DNA from: Schistosoma mansoni
Lineage: Eukaryota; Platyhelminthes; Trematoda; Strigeidida; Schistosomatidae
Direction of reading: 5' to 3'
Length of the DNA: 64,000 nucleotides
Assembly: GCF_000237925.1 (NCBI RefSeq)
Contig: NW_017386026.1
Location: forward strand, 1,488,001 to 1,552,000
Positions 46,355 to 58,280 of the stretch are shown here, one piece after another (the stretch's first letter is position 1; the number at the start of each line of letters is the position of its first letter). The translations under genes were made by a program, and so were the position numbers. The notes beneath the pieces are model-generated. The model did not search any database, was not told where the DNA came from, and was given only the letters and a program-made list of their open reading frames with translations.

Positions 46355-48097
46355 GGTATCCTAAGCAAATATAAGACAACCGCCTCCTCGCTTAGTTTCT
46401 CTGTCACAGCGATAGAGTCGATAGTTTTGGATATTTAATTCGGAATCGGCCACTGCTGGATAACAACACGTTTCAGTGATAAGTATAAAAGAAGGCTTGG
46501 CTAGAAAGGCTAAGGTTCTCAAGGCTGAAATTTTGTTCAGAAGTGAACGTGCGTTAATAAGTAATAGGTTTAAAAAGGGAGAGTGTAGTGTATAAAAACC
46601 GAGAGCATCTTTATCGAGGGTATGAGTTCTAGCTATGCCTGGACTATGGTTTAATGTGTTTTCCGGATCGCATGGGCTATAGCATGAGCGAATTGTAGTG
46701 CTAGTGGAACAAGGGATCTCTGGAGGCCGAAAAAAATCCTTATTTTGGTAAGGTTGTACTTGTTTTGGTGGACAATTAAGACAGGTGCCTGTATGTTGGG
46801 GTTGCGTTGATGGTGCATAACCTAGTATACCATCTTCCCCACTGCAAGAGTGATGATAAGAGTTACATCTTGCAGGTTTATTATTTATAACATTTGGGGG
46901 AAACCATGCGGCACGTTGGTTCATTCCCGTCTGTCTAATAGTAGGCCTGCTTACATGATGATTGTAGTGGCCGTCTCGTGTAACGTTTGAACGAAATGTG
47001 TCCTTATAACCTCCCTTACGGTGAGTAGGGTTAAGCATGGTTTCAGAAATTAAACTTTTGTTTGGTAAGGCCGTTGAAATATTTTTGGTATTCGGTCTAG
47101 AACCAGAAGGTTTTTTATTTACTTTCTTCTTAATTGGTATATTCTTTTTAGGTTTAGCAGTGTTTTTATGAGCCTTCACAATAGAATCAGGTGTTCGATC
47201 CTTGGCTTCCGATATTACACTGGAAAGAATGACATTAGAGTCTACATCAGATATGTCCTGGTTATCTAGGGCCACTATGAGTATGAGTGGCAAACTAGCA
47301 CACTGCATTGGTATATCAGTACACTGACTAACATGAGATAGATTAGCTGTACCAGTGGGCTCAGCTTCTGGCGCGATCACATTTGTTGTGACCTCAACAA
47401 TGTTATTTTCGTTCATGGTACGCTTTTGTGTTAGTCTTTGATTGGTGGTTTTGTCTGAGACTATACGAGCGTTTTTAAACTTCGTATGCGCACAGACTAG
47501 CTGTTCAGATTCTTTCAAACGTTCCGCTAATAAATGGGAATCAAATCTAAACACGATAGGGCACGAGTATTTTTGATGCTTTTTGTTAAGTCGGATACAT
47601 TGGCATGGATTGTCCTGGAGATTAACTGCCTTTGGTATCGAGTTTCTTACAGTTTTAATGGCAACTTTGTCAGGTATATTATATATAACCACATTATTTC
47701 GAGAGATTATTCGCTTGGTGACTTCACTAGCTATCAAGTCAATAACGGATTCTACTTTGATCCTGTCTTCGAATTCAGAAGTAACTATATCCTTGGACAA
47801 CAGTAGTCGAAGGGGTGACAGTGTCTTTAGTTCAAATTTAAGATCATCATGCTTTAATAAAGAGCCCGCAAGTGACTCCACTTAATTGCTTAAAGACAGA
47901 GGCTAATTCGCTCTTAATAAGATCGATACCATCTGTTCGTGAGTTAGAACTCATTATTAAGTTAGACATGGAGTCATCCAGCAACATGTGTGGAATAAGT
48001 CCACTCCCACTATTATCTGGTGCAACAGGAGTTGCAGAGCATGGGGTATAGGTAAGACCAGAGTTGTTAATATCTGAAGAAATAGGACTTTTTCAAG
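43769..48097 (-). mobile_element. CR1/Jockey-type LINE, near full-length copy 3
   Basis: It has the same organisation as the copies at 2140 and 13362. On the left it begins at GATACACTTGCATGCGC, so it lacks the last bases of the usual 3' end and has unique DNA there. On the right it leads into module X. This copy keeps ORF1 and the endonuclease N-terminus in one frame. Confidence 0.9.
46361..47881 (-). CDS. LINE ORF1 fused in frame to the endonuclease N-terminus (copy 3)
   Basis: A 506-codon frame. It starts MESLAGSLLKHDD, includes the RNA-binding-like region and the basic half of ORF1, continues through QVQPYQNKDFFRPPEIPC and KDALGFYTLHSPF, and runs without a stop into the endonuclease start LLLINARSLLNK up to CLIFA. 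In the other copies a longer A-run at about 46594 (compare 4996 and 16216) puts the two parts in different frames. Whether the fused frame is ancestral or a one-off change is unclear. The shared TAG still separates it from the rest of ORF2. Confidence 0.75.
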   Translation of the reverse strand: MESLAGSLLKHDDLKFELKTLSPLRLLLSKDIVTSEFEDRIKVESVIDLIASEVTKRIISRNNVVIYNIPDKVAIKTVRNSIPKAVNLQDNPCQCIRLNKKHQKYSCPIVFRFDSHLLAERLKESEQLVCAHTKFKNARIVSDKTTNQRLTQKRTMNENNIVEVTTNVIAPEAEPTGTANLSHVSQCTDIPMQCASLPLILIVALDNQDISDVDSNVILSSVISEAKDRTPDSIVKAHKNTAKPKKNIPIKKKVNKKPSGSRPNTKNISTALPNKSLISETMLNPTHRKGGYKDTFRSNVTRDGHYNHHVSRPTIRQTGMNQRAAWFPPNVINNKPARCNSYHHSCSGEDGILGYAPSTQPQHTGTCLNCPPKQVQPYQNKDFFRPPEIPCSTSTTIRSCYSPCDPENTLNHSPGIARTHTLDKDALGFYTLHSPFLNLLLINARSLLNKISALRTLAFLAKPSFILITETCCYPAVADSELNIQNYRLYRCDRETKRGGGCLIFA

Positions 48098-48843
48098 CTC
48101 GTTTTTGTGTCAGTCAAACCACTTTTCTTCAAGGGTTAACTGAATGTTATTATTGATTTTTAAACTGTGGTTTAACGATATATAAGGACTTTGTAATAAA
48201 TACCGTGTGATCGTAACGCAAACTCCAAACGTACCGCAATAGTTCCTTAGCTTTATGTAGTGAGGATACAGACATATCTTCAAGATAACGATAACTGAAC
48301 TCATTTGATACTAGATGAGTGATAATTACAGTGTTTATGCATATCTGATGCAAGGCCATCTATGAGTACACATGAAAACTGTTTGTTTAAACTTCAATTA
48401 AAGAGTGGTTTGTATTAGATATCGGAACGTTCTGAACTATGGTTTAAGCGCTTTGTGGCGTTAAAAGAATCAATGAATTTTTCGCAACCGCAAATGAAAT
48501 TATTTTCATGCATGGGTTCAACTCAGTTGATAAGACAATGTTTGTCAGACAAGCTGCCTATTATCCGTGGTCACACATGACCTGAAAAATGAGAGAACTG
48601 ATCAATTTTGTTTGTCCCTTCGACATATACATACATAAACACATATTTGTAATATCAGAAACATTCCGAAAGAGTGATCTATTACTGTGAAGTTCCGTCC
48701 ATAACTCGTATTAAACTACAATTCACATTCTGTCAACATGACCTTTTTCACATGTTTGATAGCATTTGAAATGGATTGGAGTGAATCTATTTTTGCTGCA
48801 AAACTAACTTACGATTCTTCATAAAAAACTTTAATAATTGTCT
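48098..48843. other. Module X, copy 5, left part
   Basis: The same block as 6471-7210. It is interrupted at GTCT (48840-48843) by the LTR-type insertion and resumes at 51445. No gene is seen. Confidence 0.7.
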
Positions 48844-51440
48844 TGTAGGGTCGGTGAAATGTCACTGAACATTCGTCCTGTGAACATTCGTTGCTTCATA
48901 TCAATGTTGATTAGTATTTCAACTGAAATAATTAGTTCAATCGATAGAACTAACCAATCAATTACGACTATAGTCGACTATCGTGGTTCTTTAACAAGCA
49001 TTAGCGGCATGTAAATGCTCCCGTGTAATATGTCTGTTAAAATACCAACCACTCGTAAGTATAGCCTAAAGGCAACACGAACGCTTATCTGTTTGCAACT
49101 TATCCACTTGTATAACCAATACAGGGTTAACTGTCGATTATAAGTTCATCTTTCTGCTTAATCACTATCAACTAACTACTATCAGAAACTATCTACTAGA
49201 ATATTTTACTTTCTTGACCACTGCCTGCCTAATTTCCAATTGCTGAGTTCCACGGCGAATCAGAGGATACAAATGCTACAAATTTACGGTGAGTTTGAAT
49301 CATAAATTTCCTGCAATGTTAGATCTTGTTTAGACTGTTTCGCCAGACAATGCTACGTGTTTGGCTCAAATTAAATTTGGACTTATACCAATTCAGTCTA
49401 CAACGCTACGTTAATCTACGAAAATAATCAACAAATTTCAATTACTTTGGAGCAAGAGTAACCCAGGCGAGTTTCATAATTGAGTTAGTTAATTTCGTAT
49501 AATGTTTATGATGTCTAATAACATTTCGCGGCTACTTTCACCTAGAGTAGTCATACATTCTGTCACTGCCGTCAAATTTTAGTCGAAACTATGTACATTT
49601 ATGACTCGTAAGTCAACATACTCCGAAAAAACGTATTTCATGTACACGAGCAATCTTAGTCCATGTCTTAATGAGACACTTCGTTGTACTTGATGTCACT
49701 TAGCGCTAGATAATGTTTTTTTACGAAACGATCACGTTATCTAAACCTAAACTTTAGTTACATTGGTGGTTACCATTTAAATTAATGTTTACTATGCGCT
49801 TTGTATTTGCTGTTGTCTCACACAGTAAATCATGGCTCGATTTCCTTATTGCACGAAAGTCACTTTAATTCCGTCTTCGTCTTATTCACATGCAATACGG
49901 GTTTGGAAAATAACTAAACGTCCTCTGAAATTCTCCACGAACCCCACGATAGTCTTCGTATATGTTTACTACTGCACATCCAATTGCTACATAAACAATG
50001 CCCAAACGAACGTTCAGTACAATTGTCAGTATACGAAATGATGTTACTTCGATGTGACATTACAACACATCCGAACTATTGTAGTTATTCAATTTCGACG
50101 TCGTATTTTTTTCATCCTATGAAGTATTGTTTCCGCTTGGCTGTTATCTAATAGATGATTTCGGTACATCAATCGGCTGTTCAACTACTCAACGATCTAA
50201 AGCCTGTCCAGTTCAATTGGTGGTTTTACGACACATTCACGCGAATCTTCAATTTACGCAGTCGAGCGAATCTCCTGCAAACTGACAACGATATTGTCGT
50301 CACTACCCCAACACTGACAGCATTTTTCACTGATATCATTGACATGAGTCCAGAGTGACACTCTTGGTTTGTTATGTTCTTTTCGACATTTTTCGGTTCA
50401 CTCATCAAACACATGTGCAGCACTCACCGCTTATCATCTTTTAGAGATTTCATCGTGCCACCTTCGCTTTCGCTCTGTATTCTTCGACCCTTATTGATTT
50501 TCACAGCAGTTATCAGTTTTTCCAAACTGACTGCAAGTTGATCAGAAGCTTTGCACAAGGGAACCACGACTTATCTTCACGGTTATACTTCTGTACTTAC
50601 AGTTAGTCTGTTAAATATAGATATAACTAGAAATCGACGCTTACGAACAGTCGTCAACGACACCTACTGACTTTCTACTCTGTAACGAGGGCAGTACAAA
50701 CATCGGCATCGATTGATAATACACTTATCGTACTATCACTGTGACATCACTACTCTTGCGGCAAACTTAACTTTTCTCATCTGAGGAACTCAACCACTTG
50801 TCATAGCTATATTTTTCAACGCGACTTGATAGAACTCTAAAATGTCATGTTTCTTTTTCTATTATTTCTATGGTTGATCGCTTAACATTCAACCAACGTC
50901 CTTGTTACGTGTTATTACTCGTTGTTTCCCGATCAGTTTCTGCAGCCTCCTTTCCATTATCTCTTACAGCTCGGCAATACCCGGCGGATTCATATTAATC
51001 GTCTGGCAACCTCCGGCGCGCGACTACTCCCAACATGTTTGGTATCGATTCAAACGGCCGTTGAATCTGGTGGGGGAGTATTGTAGGGTCGGTGAAATGT
51101 CACTGAATATCGAACAGATCATTGATCCCTGTCAAGGTCAAGAATAGTCTACGGGCATCAATCAAAATTATATGCCATGGAGTGGCCCATGCGGCAGTGG
51201 TTGTTTCTCCTACTTCTGCACCTTCGTGTTTTACCTTAACTAATATATTCTTGTAATAACGTCCTTTGTGTTGTACAGTCTCAATAGCGTCCATGATCCT
51301 TTGATGCGTCGATAGTTCAATCCACGTAAGGGCTGGTCGCGAGGTGTGACTTCAGCGTTAGTTGGTTTGTCACCATTCTCGTCTAACTATAGTAGGCCCC
51401 CAATCATTTCGACATAGAACATCAACGTTGATGTTCTACA
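48844..51440 (+). mobile_element. Non-autonomous LTR-type element (fossil) inserted in module X
   Basis: The insertion of 2597 bp starts TGTAGGGTCGG and ends TTCTACA, that is TGTAG...CTACA ends. It is flanked by GTCT on both sides (48840-48843 and 51441-51444). The uninterrupted site with a single GTCT is visible in the other units, for example near 18433. A second TGTAGGGTCGGTGAAATG lies at 51082 after a purine tract (GGTGGGGGAG), as expected for a 3' LTR start. A possible first LTR is 48844-49280, ending GCTACA. No Gag or Pol part is recognised in the interior. It appears dead. It entered after the array unit had formed, so it is relatively young. Confidence 0.6.
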
Positions 51441-51444
51441 GTCT

Positions 51445-52087
51445 GAAAGACCAAGACAAACTGCAGTTGTAAATGGTTCAGTGTTGACTCAAAAGTATGT
51501 AAGCTATGAAAAGCTGGAATTCAATATACAAAGCAGGAATCTTATCTCACGAAAACAATTGATGTATGCAACCACCAAATCTTGATTCAAAGAATGCGGA
51601 ACGAGTGTGATGTCGGTGAAGATAACTGTGGTTTAGATCATTCTTAAGACAAAGCTTTGAAGGAAACCATTGACCCTACTCTACACATATCAACAAAAAG
51701 ATCATAGTAGAAAACCTAATCAGTCTTGATGACACCTTTTTAACCATAGTTTGTCAATCATCATTTACTAACGAAATATGGAAGTGTTTAACTAGGTATT
51801 GATAAAATGTTTCGACAGATCACTCTATCAAATTTAGCATTCACACGGAACTCATAGTTGACTACAATGATCACAATATCACTTATGTGCACTACTATTT
51901 ATCTACGAGTTATTATGAGCCTCTCTAATCTTGTCGAATTCTTTACATTGAAGACTATTACATCGACTATTTAGTTATGAATGAGTGCATAAGTGTCTGT
52001 GACAATTCATATACAGATATTAGGTATATCATCGATCGAGATCTTAAGATTTAGCAGTTTTTTACTAAATGTCAAACATTTATCAGG
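51445..52087. other. Module X, copy 5, right part
   Basis: Continuation of module X after the insertion, equal to 7229-7866. No gene is seen. Confidence 0.7.
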
Positions 52088-52602
52088 TGTTCTTCTGCTC
52101 CCTTCCACTTCTTTGTTTATTGTTTTATACTACTTATTCATATTCAGTAAGAAGTTGTATACTTAACAATTTCCACATTTACATTGTAACGCAAGTTGTA
52201 CTGTAACATTCGGAAACGTTCCCATATACTTATAATGTTTATTGTACTTATCATTGTATTTGTCATTGTAATTACTGTACTTTAATTACTGTAACGGATT
52301 TGTTTAAACACAACAGTTTCCATATTGTTTGCTCTTGGTTCGAGTTTCGATTGTTCATAAACTGTTGTCCGATTTCGACACAGCCATCGGCTGTCTTTGT
52401 ACTATGGAAGCCTTTACTATTCCATTCTATTCCATTCTTGAACGACGCGTTAAACGCCTAGACACCTCACAAGTTGAGGTTTGTAATTAAACTTTGTGTT
52501 TATATAATAATAGAACCGCTTTTGTAGACAAATCGTTGTTTTGGAACTTCGATTTTGCGCGTATCTCAATCGGGTCATTTGGACGCTTTGATAGAATTAA
52601 CA
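52088..52602 (+). mobile_element. BEL/Pao solo LTR (fossil), copy 3
   Basis: A 515-bp LTR with module S directly after it. It has a small local duplication of TATTCCATTC and lacks the ATCCACAGTTGC segment present in the other copies. Confidence 0.75.
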
Positions 52603-53381
52603 CTAACCTAAAATTCAGTGGTCCGCAAATGTGTTTTTCATCAAAAACGCGTTGACTTCAGCTTGAACTGGAAGTAATCGAAATCATGGTCACTCATCAA
52701 TTTGCCATAATAATGACGATTTAGGATGATAATGATGATTATGATAAAGTATATGAGACTGATGAATATTATCATGATAATGTGGATGATGTTGATGTTG
52801 TGAATGATGATGTTAATAATAATAATTGTATTATTTATGATAATAATTTGTTTAATCTAACTAATCGTTTCAATGCGATTTGATAATAATTCTTATTTTT
52901 ATTTTCTATCAATTCTCCTTTGATTGGTATAGGATGATGGTATTCAAAGAAGGAGAATACTAGAATGGAACAATGAAGAAGAATGTGATTTTGATTGTGT
53001 ACAAATTTGATTTTACATTGTATAATATAATCTTAAAATAATGCACATTTGTGTTTTCATTGTGTTAATCGGTAGATAGTGAATGTGGGCAGCTTGGAGC
53101 GTACTAGTTAAAGTCTGACCACTGTGTAAGTTCAGTGAAGTGTACGAGTTGCTCGGTTGTGTAGCTGTGGTAATTGTACTAATTGATGATTCCTTCGTAC
53201 GTGATTGCGCTCTGATCACGAATTGCGAATATAATACGTTCATTTGTGCTCACCTAGTTCTGACTTCATGGTCGGTTGATTGCTAATGTGAATATTCTCA
53301 ACTTACAAGCAAAATTAATTCACAAACATATACTTTCATTCCGAGAAATTAAAATAGTATGTAGTAACTATGGTGCAGTGA

Positions 53382-53730
53382 ATGAGCTTGATTTCCAGTC
53401 AAGTCTATTTCCGGAAACGAGATGAGTTATCCACTACTCCCGATGGTATTTTGTAGTCAAGTGATGGCGTTGTTATTCTTCATCCATTATGTAAATCTGT
53501 CCTTCAAGATCTTCATAGTGGACATTTGTTGGTTGAGAATATGAAATTGCTAACAAGGCTCACGTGTTCGTGGTCGGAAACAAATCCAGATATATATGGT
53601 AGAGAAAACAATTGTGGAAGATGTCATAAGTCGGAGAGTCGTACTTCGAAGTGTACTCCATGACAAGTATCGTCTGAGTACTGGAGAAGAATTCATGCAG
53701 ACTATTGTGGTTTATTTATTATTGTGGTTT
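53382..53730 (+). mobile_element. Integrase zinc-finger relic (fossil), copy 3
   Basis: The same Ty3/Gypsy-type relic as at 9166. It is broken. Confidence 0.45.
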
Positions 53731-54389
53731 AATTTGTAGGTGGATTACATGTATAATATAGTAGTGGTGTTCCAGTGTCTGCTAGGGATCCCACAAATTT
53801 CCAACATCAAGTGAGTTCAAATGCGATTTAATTGTATATGGGAAAACCAGTGCTTTTCTGTGTGTTAATAACAGTAGTAATAACAATAATGATAGCATTC
53901 TCAAATTAGGAAGCTCTGTTGAATACCTTGTCAAGACCACCGAAGTTGAGCATCAGGAGTGGGTAACAGACACAAACTGTCATGGCTTCTCCTTAGATAT
54001 ATTGTTCTGCAAAAAACAATCGTTCACCTGAATAAAACTCACATTCATGGTGTTCAACACAGCACGAACTGCAAAGTGTCAGTTCAGACAAATGGAAAAC
54101 TGACCAATCCATATGGTTGAACCAGTAGGGAATACATTAAGCAATCAATAACTGATTAGTTAGAGATCAATCAGTGAAATACAGTTAGAGATCAATCAGT
54201 GAAATACACTAAGAGAATTGTGCAACTCACTTCTAGTTACTCGTAAGTAGTGTGTGTAGATGTCATACACAAATCTCTCAAATTGTAGTCACTATACATT
54301 CGTACATCTGTCTTTCATTATTTTGACTCAGTTTACTTTGACTCAGTTTACTATAGATACTCTCCATTGATTCTTCAATTTCATTCGAA

Positions 54390-54450
54390 TTATTATTATT
54401 ATTATTATTATTATTAGTAGTAGTAGTAGTATTAGTAGTAGTAGTATTAT
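54390..54450. repeat. (ATT)n / (TAG)n microsatellite
   Basis: It corresponds to 10181 and 34788, with a different number of repeats. Confidence 0.85.
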
Positions 54451-54593
54451 CAGTTTTATAGCACTCCTCAGGTTACCTTCCACTGATCGAATCCCTTCCA
54501 CTGATCGAATCATCCCGTGTCGATTGTAATGCGGTAGTATTTCGTTTGCGTTTGCAAAGTATTTATTTCACTGTGATATGTAGACATAGTTAT

Positions 54594-55965
54594 TTATGCA
54601 AACGACTCAGTTGATAAATCGATCACGCGAATTCGATCAGTGTTATGGACTAGGACAAAGATAACAGTGGGCACTGCTATGTGACCAATCAATTGTTTGA
54701 ATTTTCGTATGGCTAAGCCCTCAATAAACCTCAGTATACGCCCCTCTTTTACACTTTTAAACAACACAACAAAAGCCGAGTTAAGATCAATCTTATGACC
54801 TGTTTCGATTATATGTTTGGCAATAGAGGATGATGGATGTTTATCCTCTACTCTTTTTGGGTCATTCGACTCTATTTGTTTTTTCAACCATTATGGTACA
54901 TGTTCACCCACACTAATTTTCAGATCACCATTGCTCCTCCCTATGTATGTGTGACCACACACACATTTAAATTGGTAAACGCAGTGGGATGTGACACAAT
55001 CAATAGGCAGTTTATATTTTCCTTTCTTTCACCGATCACTAAGATATCATCCACATATCTCTTGTAAAGTGACATGTTTCCAATTAAGTCTTCAGACAAA
55101 TTTTCCACATGTGCCATAAACACATCTGCTAGTAATGGTCCTAACGGACTAACCATAGCAACCCCATCAATCTGACCAAAGTATTCGCCTTCAAAACTCA
55201 ACTCAATTGAACTTTATCAGTACATAAAAGTAATAAATCTTTAAGAATTTTTAAGGTGATAGGTAATTTAAGGTTGTTTGAAAATATATAGTCACATAAA
55301 ATGTCAATAGTCTTTATTAAAGGTACATTTGACGTGAATAAGGAATTCACGTGAAATGAGCACATAGTTTTTCCTTTGATATTAATGTCACCGAAATGAT
55401 CGATCAATTGAAAAGAATCCTTTACAGAATACTTACATAAACGTCTTCGAATAGGATGGAATAATTTTGTTAGCCATTTGGCTAGGTTATGTGTGGGTGA
55501 TCGGCACATTGATAAAATTGGATGTAAAGGAGTATTTAATTGATCAATTTTGGATAGTTCAGATATAAATGAGGATACTCAGAACCCATAGGTTTTAACA
55601 AATTAAATTCCTCTTTATCAATAATATTCATGTGTAACCATTTTTCCAGGTTTGAATTTACTCTTCCCTATGAGTTTGTTAATACCTCCCAATTGAACAT
55701 CAAGCATGAATTTACTTTCATCACTGAGGATGGATAACATTATATTATAACATTATATTCACATTTGTTCATGATAACCACGCCTGATCCTTTATCAGGC
55801 TTCAACAAGACAATATCAGTGTTTGTTCGTAGTTCTTTTAGTGATTTAAAATGTTGAGAAGTTAACATGCTTCTCTGCTTTGGTCCAACATTATGAAATT
55901 GGTGTGCTATATCCACCAGTTTAGCTTTACACCAAGACATTAATCGGGAATGGTTGTCCTCGTAA
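54594..55965 (-). mobile_element. Penelope-like element, body, copy 3
   Basis: The parts are the same as in the PLE copies at 10393 and 34977: DKGSGVVIMNK (55740-55940), MCSFHVNSLFTSNV (55198-55509), YVDDILVI (54941-55201) and the GIY-YIG tail (54594-54887). The protein pieces appear identical to those at 34977. Confidence 0.85.
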
Positions 55966-55990
55966 ATTTATCAATAGATGGAAATTTCAG

Positions 55991-56330
55991 GACACAGTGT
56001 GACCTACTGTAGCCTTGGTAGAGAAAAAGCCTGTCTACATCACCTTACCATTTAGAGGTGATTCAAATAGTCTTTCATTGAAACAAAGGCTTAATTCTGT
56101 CTTTCATCAACAAAACGTATTGTTCAGTGAAGGTCATAATCAAAGAAAGAACGAGCTCCATGCTTCATTCAAAACCTAGACGACAGAAAACGATTGTGTC
56201 ACATCCCACTGCATTTACCAGTTTGTTCTCTCCTTAAACCTATCCTGGTAATATATGCTTATTATCCAGAGTGACTAGGTGTCAAATTGTTTTCACATTA
56301 TTTTTATCATTACTATCCTTGTCTACTTTT
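55991..56330 (+). mobile_element. PLE plus-strand fragment, copy 4
   Basis: Same as 618-965, head to head with the preceding PLE body. Confidence 0.6.
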
Positions 56331-56332
56331 AC

Positions 56333-56361
56333 CCCCACCACCACCACCACCACCACCACCA
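56333..56361. repeat. (CCA)n microsatellite
   Basis: About nine CCA units, intermediate between the alleles at 968 and 12131. Confidence 0.85.
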
Positions 56362-56696
56362 CTTATTTCCAGTCTAGTTGTTATATATATAAATGTTCTT
56401 AACAAGTATATTATGTGTGATCAGATTGTTCGAAATGTATTGCACTAATATTGCACTATCACATAGTTCTGATGATAATCTTCGTCTTCTTATTACATTA
56501 TCGAAACAATCTTATAGTAAGGAATACTACTACTTCTGAAATTATAACGTTATTCTGTATTCATATAAAGGATACATAAATGACACACAATATAATGGGA
56601 AATCGAACAGAATTACATACGATGTGATTGAGCAACACTCTCCTCCTGTGTATTTATGGGAGCTGAGAGAAAAGTAACAACATACCTGAATCAAGT

Positions 56697-56957
56697 ATGC
56701 TTAAGCAAAGTGTGGAAAACCTATCTACAAAGCAGTTATCGTTTGTGTGTGCATCTACGAAACTCGTAAATTTGACGGTACCCAATTTTAATTGTGTTCC
56801 TTTATGTTGTACACAACAACGGGTTAGACTGAATACAGTCACAGTGTGGCGTGTGCTACAGATTCAAGCAGCGAGTCCTTGTTTCAAATATAAGGTGGAT
56901 ATGCTGGAACGATATTTAACTACAACAGTGTTACAAGCTGCAATGATTAATGGCTAA
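56697..56957 (+). CDS. Hypothetical 86-codon ORF of module U, copy 4
   Basis: Same product as at 12522, with LERY. No family is recognised. Module U here spans 56362-57570 and ends with a stub of the LINE 3' end (ACATACACTTGCAGGCGC) at about 57568-57586. Confidence 0.2.
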   Translation: MLKQSVENLSTKQLSFVCASTKLVNLTVPNFNCVPLCCTQQRVRLNTVTVWRVLQIQAASPCFKYKVDMLERYLTTTVLQAAMING

Positions 56958-57159
56958 ATGTCAATACACCTCCTATCCTTATTACTGATGATTGGAAGAC
57001 AGCATCAGATAATCACAGTGAAGGAGGTCAAGAGAATAGAACGAAACCAAACTGATCGGAGAAGTCAAGTGTGCCAACTCAACCTAATCAAGCGTTCCTC
57101 AATTTTTATGTCACACCTAAAATAAGTAACAATATATAATGAATAGGATAAGCGATCAG

Positions 57160-57183
57160 CACACGCACACACACACACACACA
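57160..57183. repeat. (CA)n microsatellite
   Basis: A CA run inside module U. It is shorter at 12987 and reduced to a few bases at 1793. Confidence 0.85.
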
Positions 57184-57586
57184 ATAAGTGACAAGGTCAA
57201 AATATGTGATTTGAGAAGAATGAATAGATTGGTCTGTTCAGAAACTACAACAGTTCACGTGTGCAGCAGGAAATTTGTGTGAGATAATTAATGGGTCATG
57301 CATGCTATGTATGTTGACGAACAGGAACAAATGGTGAAACGAACAGGAACAAATGGTGAAAGATTATGCTTTTTAAACGACAATTTTACAGGCAAAAATG
57401 GTATTGTACAAATTGTATTGAATTGATGAAAAGTGCAAATAGTAAGAAAACTAATTACAAAATAAACAGAGGCGTAACCAAAAGTGGTTTCATAAAAAGC
57501 AACCTATCCAATGGAATATAGATTATGTTTTATCATCGGAGTACGAGATCGTCTATTTGACATATTTGACATACACTTGCAGGCGC

Positions 57587-58280
57587 TTGCTGCAAAACTA
57601 ACTTACGATTCTTCATAAAAAACTTTAATGATTGTCTGAAAGACCAAGACAAACTGCAGTTGTAAATGGTTCAGTGTTGACTCAAAAGTATGTAAGCTAT
57701 GAAAAGCTGGAATTCAATATACAAAGCAGGAATCTTATCTCACGAAAACAATTGATGTATGCAACCACCAAATCTTGATTCAAAGAATGCGGAACGAGTG
57801 TGATGTCGGTGAAGATAACTGTGGTTTAGATCATTCTTAAGACAAAGCTTTGAAGGAAACCATTGACCCTACTCTACACATATCAACAAAAAGATCATAG
57901 TAGAAAACCTAATCAGTCTTGATGACACCTTTTTAACCATAGTTTGTCAATCATCATTTACTAACGAAATATGGAAGTGTTTAACTAGGTATTGATAAAA
58001 TGTTTCGACAGATCACTCTATCAAATTTAGCATTCACACGGAACTCATAGTTGACTACAATGATCACAATATCACTTATGTGCACTACTATTTATCTACG
58101 AGTTATTATGAGCCTCTCTAATCTTGTCGAATTCTTTACATTGAAGACTATTACATCGACTATTTAGTTGTGAATGAGTGCATAAGTGTCTGTGACAATT
58201 CATATACAGATATTAGGTATATCATCGATCGAGATCTTAAGATTTAGCAGTTTTTTACTAAATGTCAAACATTTATCAGG
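57587..58280. other. Module X, truncated copy joined to the LINE 3' stub
   Basis: It starts at TTGCTGCAAAACTAAC, equal to about 7178 onwards. The whole LINE and the first 700 bases of X are missing. A LINE 3' stub remains on the left, so this is a deletion and not an empty site. Confidence 0.75.

Larger units (their letters stand above)
52603..54593. other. Module S, copy 3
   Basis: It has a short GAT tract (52720-52850), anonymous AT-rich DNA, the integrase relic from 53382, and an (ATT)n/(TAG)n tract at 54390-54450. Small duplications are seen (GTTAGAGATCAATCAGTGAA near 54155-54205). No functional gene is seen. Confidence 0.6.

Noticed and set aside
49832-50358. Two small plus-strand ORFs inside the 2.6-kb LTR-type insertion
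   Set aside because: They have under 70 codons each, no recognisable Gag, Pol or other domain, and no second copy for comparison.
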